Shown here piece after piece: positions 7,760-15,584 of a DNA stretch of 64,000 nt. Positions within the stretch are counted from its first letter, which is position 1. Every line of letters starts with the position of its first letter. Made by a program: the position numbers and the translations under genes. This DNA comes from UBA8949 sp942493365 (GTDB lineage Bacteria > Bacillota > Clostridia > Saccharofermentanales > UBA5734), in the NCBI GenBank assembly GCA_942493365.1, contig OW818697.1, forward strand, positions 1,178,001-1,242,000, written 5' to 3'. The notes below the pieces were generated by a model that made no database searches, had not been told where the DNA came from, and saw only the letters and a list, made by a program, of their open reading frames with translations.

Positions 7760-8089
7760 ATGTTTAAAAATGATGTTCAAAAATTTGCCTGGCGTGGCCG
7801 CATTCTTGCCGGCCAAGCGGACGAATATAAAAGGCGACATGACGAAATCTGGCCGGAGATGACGGCTGTTCTTAATGAGGCGGGGATTCATAATTACTCC
7901 ATCTGGCTATCCGGACTGGATTTGTTTGGCTATTACGAATGCGCCGACATCACGCACGCCGCCGCGGTGCAGGGGACGAGTCCGGTTGTTGGCCGTTGGA
8001 ATGACTACATGCGTGACATCCTGGTCATTGACATTGATCCTGATACCGGCACAGTACCACCCTTGCAGCTCATGTTTGTCCACATATAA
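7760..8089 (+). CDS. rhaM: L-rhamnose mutarotase
   Basis: RhaM interconverts the alpha and beta anomers of L-rhamnose in the cytoplasm. The 109-residue protein has the family motifs RGRILAGQADEYKRRHDEIWPEM near the N-terminus (containing the conserved His), NYSIWL around residue 45, and a C-terminal pattern similar to other RhaM/DUF718 proteins. GGAGGT lies 9 nt before the ATG. It is followed after 26 bp by a sugar isomerase gene on the same strand, and a rhamnose-type ABC operon lies just beyond in the opposite orientation, supporting a deoxy-sugar catabolic module. Confidence 0.9.
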   Translation: MFKNDVQKFAWRGRILAGQADEYKRRHDEIWPEMTAVLNEAGIHNYSIWLSGLDLFGYYECADITHAAAVQGTSPVVGRWNDYMRDILVIDIDPDTGTVPPLQLMFVHI

Positions 8090-8115
8090 CCATCAGAATC
8101 AGAGGAGGTCGCACC

Positions 8116-9621
8116 ATGCAAATCGAACGAATCAAAGCTGATTTAAAACCGCGAATCGGTCTGTATTCCTGTGGGTTGAAGGCTTACTGGCCCCAGTTTC
8201 CGGGGCTGCGCGAACGGCTGGTTGGCTACGGCAGTTTTATCGCTGATCGTTTAGGCGAGTGGGGAGAGGTCTTTAATTTTGGGCTGGTCGATTGTGCTGA
8301 TGCCGGCCGCCAGGCGGGGGAATACTTTAACCGCTGCAATGTTGATCTGATTTTCTGCCACAGTGCGACCTACCTGACCAGCGACAGTGTTCTGCCGGTT
8401 CATCAAATCTGCAAAGCGCCGGTGGTGGTGCTCAATCTGCAGCCAACCGCCCGCATCAATTACCAGCAGACAACAACCGGCGAATGGCTCGCGCATTGCG
8501 GGGCCTGTCCAGTGCCCGAGATAGCAAACGCCTTCAATCGCGCGCGCATCAAGTTTCGGGTGGTCAGCGGGTTGCTTGGTCTTTCAGAAACCCCGACGAT
8601 TTCTTTGGCGGATGAACGCACAGCAGACCGGCCGGAAGCCATTCGTGCCTGGCAGGAAATCGGCGAATACGCCCAGGCCGCAGGGGTGCGGCGCACTCTG
8701 CAGCACAGCCGTTTCGGCTTTCTCGGCAACAATTACAGTGGCATGTTGGATATGTACAGCGACATGACGATGATCCAGGCTCAAACCGGACTGCACGTCC
8801 AGATCCTGGAAATGTGCGACCTTGATGAGCAGCTGCAGTTGGTGAGCAACGACGAGGTCAGCCGCAAGCAGGATGAGGTCAACGCCTTTTTCCAGATCAG
8901 CGGCGATTCGTCTGCCGATCCCATTGCCCGCAAACCGACCGCAGAGCAGCTGGCGTGGTCCTGCCGGGTGGCGGCAGCGCAGGAGCGGCTGGTCCGCAAT
9001 CATGATCTTGACGCGCTGACTTACTATTACCATGGGGCTCCCGGCAATGCTTACGAAAACCTGCAAAGCGGGTTTATCGTCGGTCACTCGCTGTTGACCG
9101 CCAACGGTATTCCCTGTGCCGGAGAAGGCGATCTCAAGACCAATCTGGCCATGAAGATCTGCGACATCCTCGGCGCGGGCGGCAGCTATTCGGAAATTGT
9201 CGTAACTGACTATGTTGACGGAACCATCCTGCTGGGCCACGACGGGCCGTTCCATATTGCAATTGCCGATGGAAAACCGATTCTGCGCGGCATGGGGCTC
9301 TATCACGGCAAACAGGGGACGGGTGTTTCGGTCGAAGCCAAGGTGCGCAGCGGCCCGGTCACCATGCTGGGCATCACGCAAACCCATGATGGACGGCTCA
9401 AAATGATAATCAGCCAGGGTGAAGCCACGCCGGGTACGACCATGCAGATCGGCAATACCCAGACGGCAATCCGCTTCCCGGTTGATCCCGACACCTATTA
9501 CAAGCGCTGGTTTGCTGAAGCGCCGACGCATCATTGCGCCATGGCAACGGGGCATCAGGCTTCGCTGCTGCTGAAAGTGGCTGATTTGCTCGAAATCCCA
9601 GCGGTCGCTTTATTTGAATAG
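8116..9621 (+). CDS. L-fucose/L-arabinose isomerase family protein
   Basis: The 501-residue protein resembles the FucI/AraA-like fold (COG2407 type): an N-terminal domain beginning IGLYSCGLKAYWPQFPGL, a middle domain with CHSATYLTSDSVLP, and a C-terminal domain with EGDLKTNLAMKICDIL and a DYVDGTILLGHDGPFHIAI stretch likely to include metal and substrate ligands. These enzymes interconvert aldoses and ketoses using a divalent metal. Pairing with rhaM suggests that the substrate is L-rhamnose or a related 6-deoxy sugar, although classical RhaA is a different family. AGAGGAGG precedes the ATG. A strong bidirectional terminator ends the unit. No kinase or aldolase gene is present in the window. 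Confidence 0.8.
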   Translation: MQIERIKADLKPRIGLYSCGLKAYWPQFPGLRERLVGYGSFIADRLGEWGEVFNFGLVDCADAGRQAGEYFNRCNVDLIFCHSATYLTSDSVLPVHQICKAPVVVLNLQPTARINYQQTTTGEWLAHCGACPVPEIANAFNRARIKFRVVSGLLGLSETPTISLADERTADRPEAIRAWQEIGEYAQAAGVRRTLQHSRFGFLGNNYSGMLDMYSDMTMIQAQTGLHVQILEMCDLDEQLQLVSNDEVSRKQDEVNAFFQISGDSSADPIARKPTAEQLAWSCRVAAAQERLVRNHDLDALTYYYHGAPGNAYENLQSGFIVGHSLLTANGIPCAGEGDLKTNLAMKICDILGAGGSYSEIVVTDYVDGTILLGHDGPFHIAIADGKPILRGMGLYHGKQGTGVSVEAKVRSGPVTMLGITQTHDGRLKMIISQGEATPGTTMQIGNTQTAIRFPVDPDTYYKRWFAEAPTHHCAMATGHQASLLLKVADLLEIPAVALFE

Positions 9622-9640
9622 TCCGTTCTGACCGATAACT

Positions 9641-9677
9641 CAAAGGGGCTGTCTCAAATTCTGAGACAGCCCCTTTG
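9641..9677. terminator. Bidirectional terminator between the isomerase gene and the sugar ABC operon
   Basis: A perfect 16-bp inverted repeat (9641-9656 and 9662-9677, core GGGGCTGTCTCA) with a 5-nt loop lies between convergent genes. Confidence 0.85.
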
Positions 9678-9739
9678 TGAGGAGTCAGTTATTCAATTAT
9701 CGTTGCCCTAAACACTGCATAAGATCTTTTCGACTTCAA

Positions 9740-10762
9740 TCAATAGACTGTTTTCCATTCGCCGATGTTGGCAACTGTGAATTTGAAGGGGTCGCCAAGC
9801 ATGACTTCAGTGCCGCCGTCGCCTGATGTTGCAACAACAACGGTTCTATCGCCGAGTGTGCCGGCCGGGAATGTATCACCGACAACACCGGTTTTGCCGT
9901 CAACCATGGCTTTGGCTGTGTATCCGGCAAGGTAGCCGACATCGATCGGGTTCCAGAGGAACATGTAGGGGCAGGCGCCATCAGCGGTCATGTAGGCAGC
10001 CATTTCAGAGGGAAGTCCCAGACCGGTGACGAAAACTTTGCCGATCAGGCCTTTGTCTGTAACAACTTTAGCCGCCGCAGCGATACCGACAGTGGTCGGA
10101 GCGATGATGACTTTGAGATTAGGATAGGTGGCGAGCAGCGCTTCGGTTTCGGAAACGCTCTTGTCGCGCAGGTCATCGCCGTAAGCGATTTTGACCAAAT
10201 CCAGATCCTTGTACTTGTCTTCTTCGAGAATGGTCTGCATGTTGGCAATCCAGGTGTTTTGGTTGGTCGCGGTCGAAGTGGCCGACAGAATCGCGATTTC
10301 ACCGGATCCACCGGACATGTCAAAGGCAGCGTCAACCAAAACCTGGCCGATGGCAACCGGGTCTGCCTGCTGAACATGGGTCAGGCGGCTGGCGGGATTT
10401 GTAGCGGAGTCCAGCGAAATAACCTTGATGCCCGCTGCTTTTGCTGTTTCGATGGCCGGCTGCAGAGCGTCGACATCATTGGCAGCAATCGCGATCGCGG
10501 CAACTTTTTGACTGACGAGTTCGTTGATCATAGCGATCTGATCTTCAGCTGTCGGATTGGCGGGACGCTTGACAATGGCGGTGCCACCGAATTCTTCAAC
10601 TGCTTTGGTGAACCCTTCAGCTTCCTTTTCATTGTAAGGATTGCCTGTGTTTTTGACGATCAGAGCGTAGGTCCCACCGGTTGCGGGCGGTGTTGTTGCG
10701 CAGCCAGCCAGCAGCGTCAGCACCATGGCGGCGAGAACGATCATAGACAAGAACTTTTTCAT
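9740..10762 (-). CDS. Sugar ABC transporter substrate-binding lipoprotein (RhaS-like)
   Basis: The 340-residue protein has a lipoprotein signal peptide with lipobox LLAGC (Cys21), then a Peripla_BP_4 type-I binding fold (ALIVKNTGNPYNEKEAEGF; IAIAANDVDALQPAI; VISLDSATNP). It is the likely substrate-capture subunit of the transporter encoded upstream in the operon. It resembles the RhaS/AI-2-binding branch; rhamnose is inferred from rhaM nearby. AAAGGAGG lies 7 nt before the ATG. A 98-bp gap separates it from the permease gene, so this last gene could have extra expression control. Confidence 0.88.
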   Translation of the reverse strand: MKKFLSMIVLAAMVLTLLAGCATTPPATGGTYALIVKNTGNPYNEKEAEGFTKAVEEFGGTAIVKRPANPTAEDQIAMINELVSQKVAAIAIAANDVDALQPAIETAKAAGIKVISLDSATNPASRLTHVQQADPVAIGQVLVDAAFDMSGGSGEIAILSATSTATNQNTWIANMQTILEEDKYKDLDLVKIAYGDDLRDKSVSETEALLATYPNLKVIIAPTTVGIAAAAKVVTDKGLIGKVFVTGLGLPSEMAAYMTADGACPYMFLWNPIDVGYLAGYTAKAMVDGKTGVVGDTFPAGTLGDRTVVVATSGDGGTEVMLGDPFKFTVANIGEWKTVY

Positions 10763-10860
10763 TGGGTTTCCTCCTTTGTTTGATGGTCATTTGGGTGTGT
10801 TTAAGGCGCAGAAATATATTACAAGGCTTTTGCCCTATAACCTGATTGAAGGACGGCTGG

Positions 10861-11865
10861 TTAACCGATGTGTTTTGATCGCTGGCGATTCTTTCGCATT
10901 TGCTGCCAGATCTTGATGCGGCTGATCAAATTCGGGGTCAGTACGGAGATGACCAGCAGCAGACCGATGATGATCATCAAAACCTGCGTATTGATGTTGT
11001 TCAGACCCAAACCGTATTTGAGGAAGCCGATGACGAAGATGGCGATCAGCGCGCCGGACAGCCGTCCTTTACCGCCGCTGGTGCTGATGCCGCCCAGAAC
11101 AACCATGGTGATGATATCGAGTTCGTACGAGTAGCCGACATTGGGGCGGGTCGAGGACATGCGCGAAGTCAGAAAGATTGCTGTTAATCCGGACATCAGG
11201 CCGGCCAGCGTGTAGGCGAGAATCCTGATTCGTGAGACTTTGATGCCGGAGAATATGCTCGCTGTCCGGTTGCTGCCGATGGCGTAAATCTGACGGCCCA
11301 GTTTGGTCTTGTTGAGGACGATCGTATAGATGATCGCCAAGACAACAAAGGCCAGCAGGACATAGGGCACTGGTCCGAGTGTGCCCCAGCCGAATTGCTG
11401 AAACCAGGTGGGGAACTTGCCAGCGGCCTGGTCCTCGAGAATGATGTAGGCAATGCCACGAAAGATGGTCATTGTCGCCAGGGTGACGATCATGGGTGAC
11501 AATTCCTTGAAACGGGTCAGCAGCAGTCCGTTGATCAGGCCGCAGACGGTACCGACCAACAACGCGAGCAGGATGCAGACCTCCATGGGCAAACCCGTGC
11601 CGGCGCCGTAACTGACGCCCATAATGACCGAGGACAGGGCGACGGTGGCGCCAACCGAGATATCGATTTCGCCCATCAGAATGATCATGGCCATGGGGAA
11701 GACGATGAACGATTTGTCCATGAAATCGCGCGTGGCGTTGAGCAAACCCTCCAGACTCAGATAATAGGGTGAACTGAAGGCGTTAAAGACATTGACCGCG
11801 AACAGCAGCAGCAACAGCACAAATTCCCAGCGTCCGAACAGCCTTTTCAGAAAACTACTGATCAT
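10861..11865 (-). CDS. Sugar ABC transporter permease (RbsC/RhaQ-like)
   Basis: The 334-residue integral membrane protein has about eight to ten hydrophobic helices and the BPD_transp_2 signatures MGEIDISVGATVALSSV (residues about 65-80) and VVLGGISTSGGKGRLSGALI near the C-terminus. It forms the pore with the second permease. Its start codon overlaps the stop of the upstream permease gene by one base (TGATG), indicating translational coupling. Confidence 0.9.
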   Translation of the reverse strand: MISSFLKRLFGRWEFVLLLLLFAVNVFNAFSSPYYLSLEGLLNATRDFMDKSFIVFPMAMIILMGEIDISVGATVALSSVIMGVSYGAGTGLPMEVCILLALLVGTVCGLINGLLLTRFKELSPMIVTLATMTIFRGIAYIILEDQAAGKFPTWFQQFGWGTLGPVPYVLLAFVVLAIIYTIVLNKTKLGRQIYAIGSNRTASIFSGIKVSRIRILAYTLAGLMSGLTAIFLTSRMSSTRPNVGYSYELDIITMVVLGGISTSGGKGRLSGALIAIFVIGFLKYGLGLNNINTQVLMIIIGLLLVISVLTPNLISRIKIWQQMRKNRQRSKHIG

Positions 11866-12863
11866 CAGATGTGCCTCCTTTGCAGATTCTTGCGATCAAT
11901 GACCCGTTTGAAGACGGTATTGATGACGATGGCCAGCAAGATGATCAAACCGTAAAGCGCATCCTGCCAGAAGGGTGAGATTTTCAGCAGCGGCAGGGCG
12001 TTTTTGAGGATGCCGAGCAAAATAGTGCCGAGGATGACACCGAATACTTTGCCCGACCCGCCGTTGATCGAGACGCCGCCGAGCACGCAGACCGCAATGA
12101 CGTTCATTTCATAGCCAATCGCCGTGTCACCCTGCGCCGAAGCGTATTTGCTGACCCACAGAACACCGGACACGCCGGAAATGGCTCCCATGATGGTATA
12201 GACAAGCACCCGGATACCGGCGACATTAATACCGGTCACGCGGGCGGCATCGGGATTGCTGCCGACAGCGTAGATTTTGCGGCCCATCTTGGTCCAACCG
12301 AGGAAATAGGCCCCGATGGCAAAGGTGATGAGAGCCATCCAGATCAAACTGCCGATCTCCAAGACCTTGTAAAAGGCGATTTCCTTGAACGCATCGTTCA
12401 TCTGATAGGCGCTGACCCAGGCCCCGTCCGAAATGAGGTAGGTCAGGCCGCGGAAGACATTCATCATGCCCAGGGTGGCAATAAGCGGTAAAATTTCACC
12501 ATATCCGACCAGCAGACCGTTGATCAGACCGGCGATCAGGCCGACGCTGAGCCCGATCAGCAGAGCGATCCAGGGCGAGGCCTGTTCGTTGCCCCGCACG
12601 TAGAGGGCGGCAGCCATGCCGGACAAGGCCAGGGTCGCGCCAATCGACAGATCGATGCCCCCCGTGATGATGACCATCATCATCCCGATGGCCAACGTGC
12701 CCATGATCGCGGCGTTGAAAAGCATATCGTATATATTGCTGGCAGTCAGAAACTCCGCGTTGCGCAACTGAATCACGAACGAAAGCAGAATAATAAACAG
12801 GATCATGCCGACTTCACGGGCACCGAACGAACCAAACCTTTTGCGACTTCCTTCTTTGCTCAT
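11865..12863 (-). CDS. Sugar ABC transporter permease (RbsC/RhaP-like)
   Basis: The 332-residue membrane protein of the same BPD_transp_2 family carries MMVIITGGIDLSIGATLALSG and VLGGVSINGGSGKVFGVILG. Having two different permeases with one double-domain ATPase matches the RhaSTPQ and LsrACDB arrangements. The start overlaps the ATPase stop codon by 4 nt (ATGA). Confidence 0.9.
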   Translation of the reverse strand: MSKEGSRKRFGSFGAREVGMILFIILLSFVIQLRNAEFLTASNIYDMLFNAAIMGTLAIGMMMVIITGGIDLSIGATLALSGMAAALYVRGNEQASPWIALLIGLSVGLIAGLINGLLVGYGEILPLIATLGMMNVFRGLTYLISDGAWVSAYQMNDAFKEIAFYKVLEIGSLIWMALITFAIGAYFLGWTKMGRKIYAVGSNPDAARVTGINVAGIRVLVYTIMGAISGVSGVLWVSKYASAQGDTAIGYEMNVIAVCVLGGVSINGGSGKVFGVILGTILLGILKNALPLLKISPFWQDALYGLIILLAIVINTVFKRVIDRKNLQRRHI

Positions 12864-14395
12864 GCCATTCCTCCTGCAACTGCCTGGATGGGTTGATGTC
12901 TGGTAACAGCTGCTTCCAGAATTCTTTCCTGGGTGGTGTTTTTGTCATGGGTGTCGGCAATCATGGTAATTCGGCCTTCGTGCATGACAATGACCCGGTC
13001 TGACATGCCGATGACCTCGGGCATTTCGGAAGAGACCATCAGAATGGCATAACCTTCAGCCGCCAGTTCGCGAATGATCTGGAAGATCTGGTGCTTGGCC
13101 CCGACATCGACGCCTTTGGAGGGTTCATCCATGATGATCAGTTTAAGATCAACGGCCAGCAGTTTGGCCACAATAACTTTCTGTTGGTTGCCGCCCGAAA
13201 GCGAGCTCGCCAAATCCCGAACACTCTGACATTTGACCGAAACCAGTTTGGACAAGCGGTCCGCCTCGACTTTTTCCTTTTTTTCGTCGATCAGAAAACC
13301 CTTGGTAAACTGCTCCAAATTGGCCAGCGTGATATTTTTCTCGATGCTCCACGACAGCATGAGCCCTTGTTTCTGGCGGTCTTCCGGCAGATAACCGATG
13401 CCCAGTTTCATGGCCGTCCAGGGATTGTGAATCACCGCCGGCTGACCCATGATTTCGATTGAGCCGCTGTCGTAATGGTCGATGCCGAAAATGGCGCGGC
13501 AGACTTCGCTGCGACCAGCACCGACCAGGCCAGTCAGGGCGACGATTTCGCCCTTGTGGATGTCAAAACTGATATCCCGGAAATAGCCGGTGCGGGATAG
13601 ATTTTTGATGCTGCAGACCACTTCCGTGCCGGGCTTGGACATCGATGGCGGGTACATTTCGGTCAAAGAACGCCCGACCATGGCATTGATCAGTTCACTG
13701 TTGGTCATGCTGCTGACCGCCCAAGTGCCAATAAATCGTGAATCACGAAACACCGTGACTTCACTGGCCAATCGATACATGTCTTCAAAGCGATGAGATA
13801 TAAAAATGATTGCCTTGCCTTCGTCGCGCAGTTGCTCGGTTATGCGATAAAGTTCGTCGCACTCCCGATTGGTCAGCGCGGCGGTCGGTTCATCCATGAC
13901 GATGATGTCCGCATCGGTTGACAGGGCTTTGGCGATTTCGATGATCTGCTGCTGGGCCACGCTGAGCGCGCCCATCAGTTGCCGTGGATCCAGGTCGGAG
14001 CCCAGCCGCTGCAAAAGGGAAGTGGCTTTTTTGTGCATGGCGTTCCAATTGATGATCGGCAATTTGCCGCGCATCGATTCATGACCGGCAAAAATGTTTT
14101 CCGATACGCTCAGATCCGGAAAGCAAGTGACGTGCTGATAGATGGCCGCAATGCCATGAGCGATTGCTTCTTTAGGGTTTTTAAATTCGATTCGCTTGCC
14201 TCGCAGAAAGATTTCACCCTCATCGGGCTGATGCACGCCGGTGATGACCTTGATGAAGGTCGATTTTCCAGCGCCATTTTCGCCCATCAAAGCATGAATC
14301 TGTCCGGCTTTCAATTGAAAGTGAACCTGATCCAGTGCCTTGACGCCAGGAAAATACTTTGAAATGCCTTGAAGTTCCAAAATGAAATCCGACAC
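12860..14395 (-). CDS. Sugar ABC transporter ATP-binding protein, two nucleotide-binding domains (RbsA/RhaT-like)
   Basis: The 511-residue protein has two ABC domains. The first has Walker A GENGAGKST (about 39-47), signature LSVAQQQ and Walker B IIVMDEPTAAL. The second has degenerate Walker A GLVGAGRSE, signature LSGGNQQK and Walker B IIMDEPSKGVDVG, as usual in RbsA-type ATPases. It energises import through the two permeases. The gene follows the anchored binding-protein gene after a 10-bp gap and overlaps the next permease gene by 4 nt. Confidence 0.94.
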   Translation of the reverse strand: MSDFILELQGISKYFPGVKALDQVHFQLKAGQIHALMGENGAGKSTFIKVITGVHQPDEGEIFLRGKRIEFKNPKEAIAHGIAAIYQHVTCFPDLSVSENIFAGHESMRGKLPIINWNAMHKKATSLLQRLGSDLDPRQLMGALSVAQQQIIEIAKALSTDADIIVMDEPTAALTNRECDELYRITEQLRDEGKAIIFISHRFEDMYRLASEVTVFRDSRFIGTWAVSSMTNSELINAMVGRSLTEMYPPSMSKPGTEVVCSIKNLSRTGYFRDISFDIHKGEIVALTGLVGAGRSEVCRAIFGIDHYDSGSIEIMGQPAVIHNPWTAMKLGIGYLPEDRQKQGLMLSWSIEKNITLANLEQFTKGFLIDEKKEKVEADRLSKLVSVKCQSVRDLASSLSGGNQQKVIVAKLLAVDLKLIIMDEPSKGVDVGAKHQIFQIIRELAAEGYAILMVSSEMPEVIGMSDRVIVMHEGRITMIADTHDKNTTQERILEAAVTRHQPIQAVAGGMA

Positions 14396-14405
14396 GCTAG
14401 ACCTC

Positions 14406-15389
14406 CTAATCGATATTATTGATCGTGATCATTTCGACCGGCACATAGATCTCCCGCTTGTCGGGATCATCAAAAACGATGGTCTGACCGTTGATCAGCC
14501 GATCGGCCAGCTTGGCGGTGATTCGCCCCATCTCGGTTGGGTTCTGTGCGACGGTTGCCTGCATCAGGCCTGCTGCAATTGCGTCGCGGGCAATTTTGTC
14601 GCCATTGAAGCCGACGATCAGGATATCTTTGCGGCCTGCTTCGGCAATCGCATTGGCGGCACCGACCGCCATGGGATCATTTTCAGCAAACACAGCCACC
14701 AGGTTGGGATGTTCCGTGAGGATCAACTGCATGGCTGCGTAACCTTCCTCCTGTTTGGAATAGGCCGACATTTCGGCAACCACTTCAAACCCGCTGGCTT
14801 CAATAGTTTGCTTGTAGGCATCGCCCCGCCGGGAGGCATATTCAGCCGAGGGTTCGACGGTGATGATGGCAACTTCGCGGCTGCCTTCGATACCCGTGAG
14901 GTATAGAGCCGAAAATTCCGCGGCCAGAACCCCACCCTGCCAATTGTCGGAAATGACAATGGCATCATAATCCGAATTGCCGCCGCCGATGTCGTTGATG
15001 ATGACGGGAATATTGGCGGCGTGGGCGCTGTCCACCAGGGGCGGCAAAACCTCAGGACTGATCGGGGAGACGATGATCGCGTCAACCTTTTGCTCAATCA
15101 GCCGCTTGAAACTGGTGACCAGTTTGGTTTCATCGCCGGCTTGATCATAGTGAATGTAGTTATAGCCGAGGTCGGATACTTCTTCAGATACGCCCTTCTC
15201 CATACTTTGGAAAAAGTCCAGCGAAAGATCATAACCCGTAAATCCAATGACCTGGCGCGGTTTGTCCAGAGCAAGAACAATTATGACCACAGCCAAGATG
15301 ACAGCCAGGATCATTAAAATGATCAAGGTCGTACGCAAATGCATTTTGTTGGTTGATTGCCTACTTGAAACAGTCATGCATTTACTCAC
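14406..15389 (-). CDS. Membrane-anchored sugar-binding protein (Peripla_BP_4)
   Basis: The 327-residue protein has one hydrophobic helix at about residues 18-42 with no lipobox Cys, so it is probably an uncleaved anchor, followed by a type-I periplasmic-binding fold (VIGFTGYDLSLDFFQSMEKG; VDAIIVSPISPEVLPPL; LVAVFAENDPMAVGAANAI). It is the first gene of the ABC operon, which ends with a second binding protein. It may be a second substrate receptor or a co-sensor for the divergent membrane AraC regulator (inference). The start is uncertain: GTG at 15389, or ATG at 15377 four codons later; neither has a strong ribosome binding site. Confidence 0.85.
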   Translation of the reverse strand: MSKCMTVSSRQSTNKMHLRTTLIILMILAVILAVVIIVLALDKPRQVIGFTGYDLSLDFFQSMEKGVSEEVSDLGYNYIHYDQAGDETKLVTSFKRLIEQKVDAIIVSPISPEVLPPLVDSAHAANIPVIINDIGGGNSDYDAIVISDNWQGGVLAAEFSALYLTGIEGSREVAIITVEPSAEYASRRGDAYKQTIEASGFEVVAEMSAYSKQEEGYAAMQLILTEHPNLVAVFAENDPMAVGAANAIAEAGRKDILIVGFNGDKIARDAIAAGLMQATVAQNPTEMGRITAKLADRLINGQTIVFDDPDKREIYVPVEMITINNID

Positions 15390-15449
15390 TTTCTGCCACT
15401 AACTACAGCTCAAGTTTATCAGTCTGCGCCAAGATGAGAAGACAGTCGG

Positions 15450-15458
15450 TGTATAACA
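15450..15458 (-). promoter_or_regulatory. Extended -10 promoter of the sugar ABC operon
   Basis: On the minus strand TGTTATACA forms an extended -10 element about 60 bp before the first gene. The -35 region is poor, as expected for an activator-dependent promoter next to an AraC-family gene. Confidence 0.45.
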
Positions 15459-15517
15459 CTTTCACTTTTCAGATATTTATTCAACCTAATTGAAAAGAAT
15501 GTTTTGAAAATGCGTTA

Positions 15518-15546
15518 TTTACATTTGCATTAATCTGCACTATATT
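15518..15546 (+). promoter_or_regulatory. Promoter of the AraC-family regulator gene
   Basis: TTTACA (15518-15523), 17 bp, TATATT (15541-15546), giving a leader of about 30 nt. Confidence 0.65.
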
Positions 15547-15584
15547 TGAAATCAGGATAATCAAATTCACGTGGTGGTGAAGTG

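Noticed and set aside
9641..9677. Perfect 16-bp inverted repeat as a miniature transposon
   Set aside because: No target duplication or second copy in the window; its position between convergent genes fits a bidirectional terminator.
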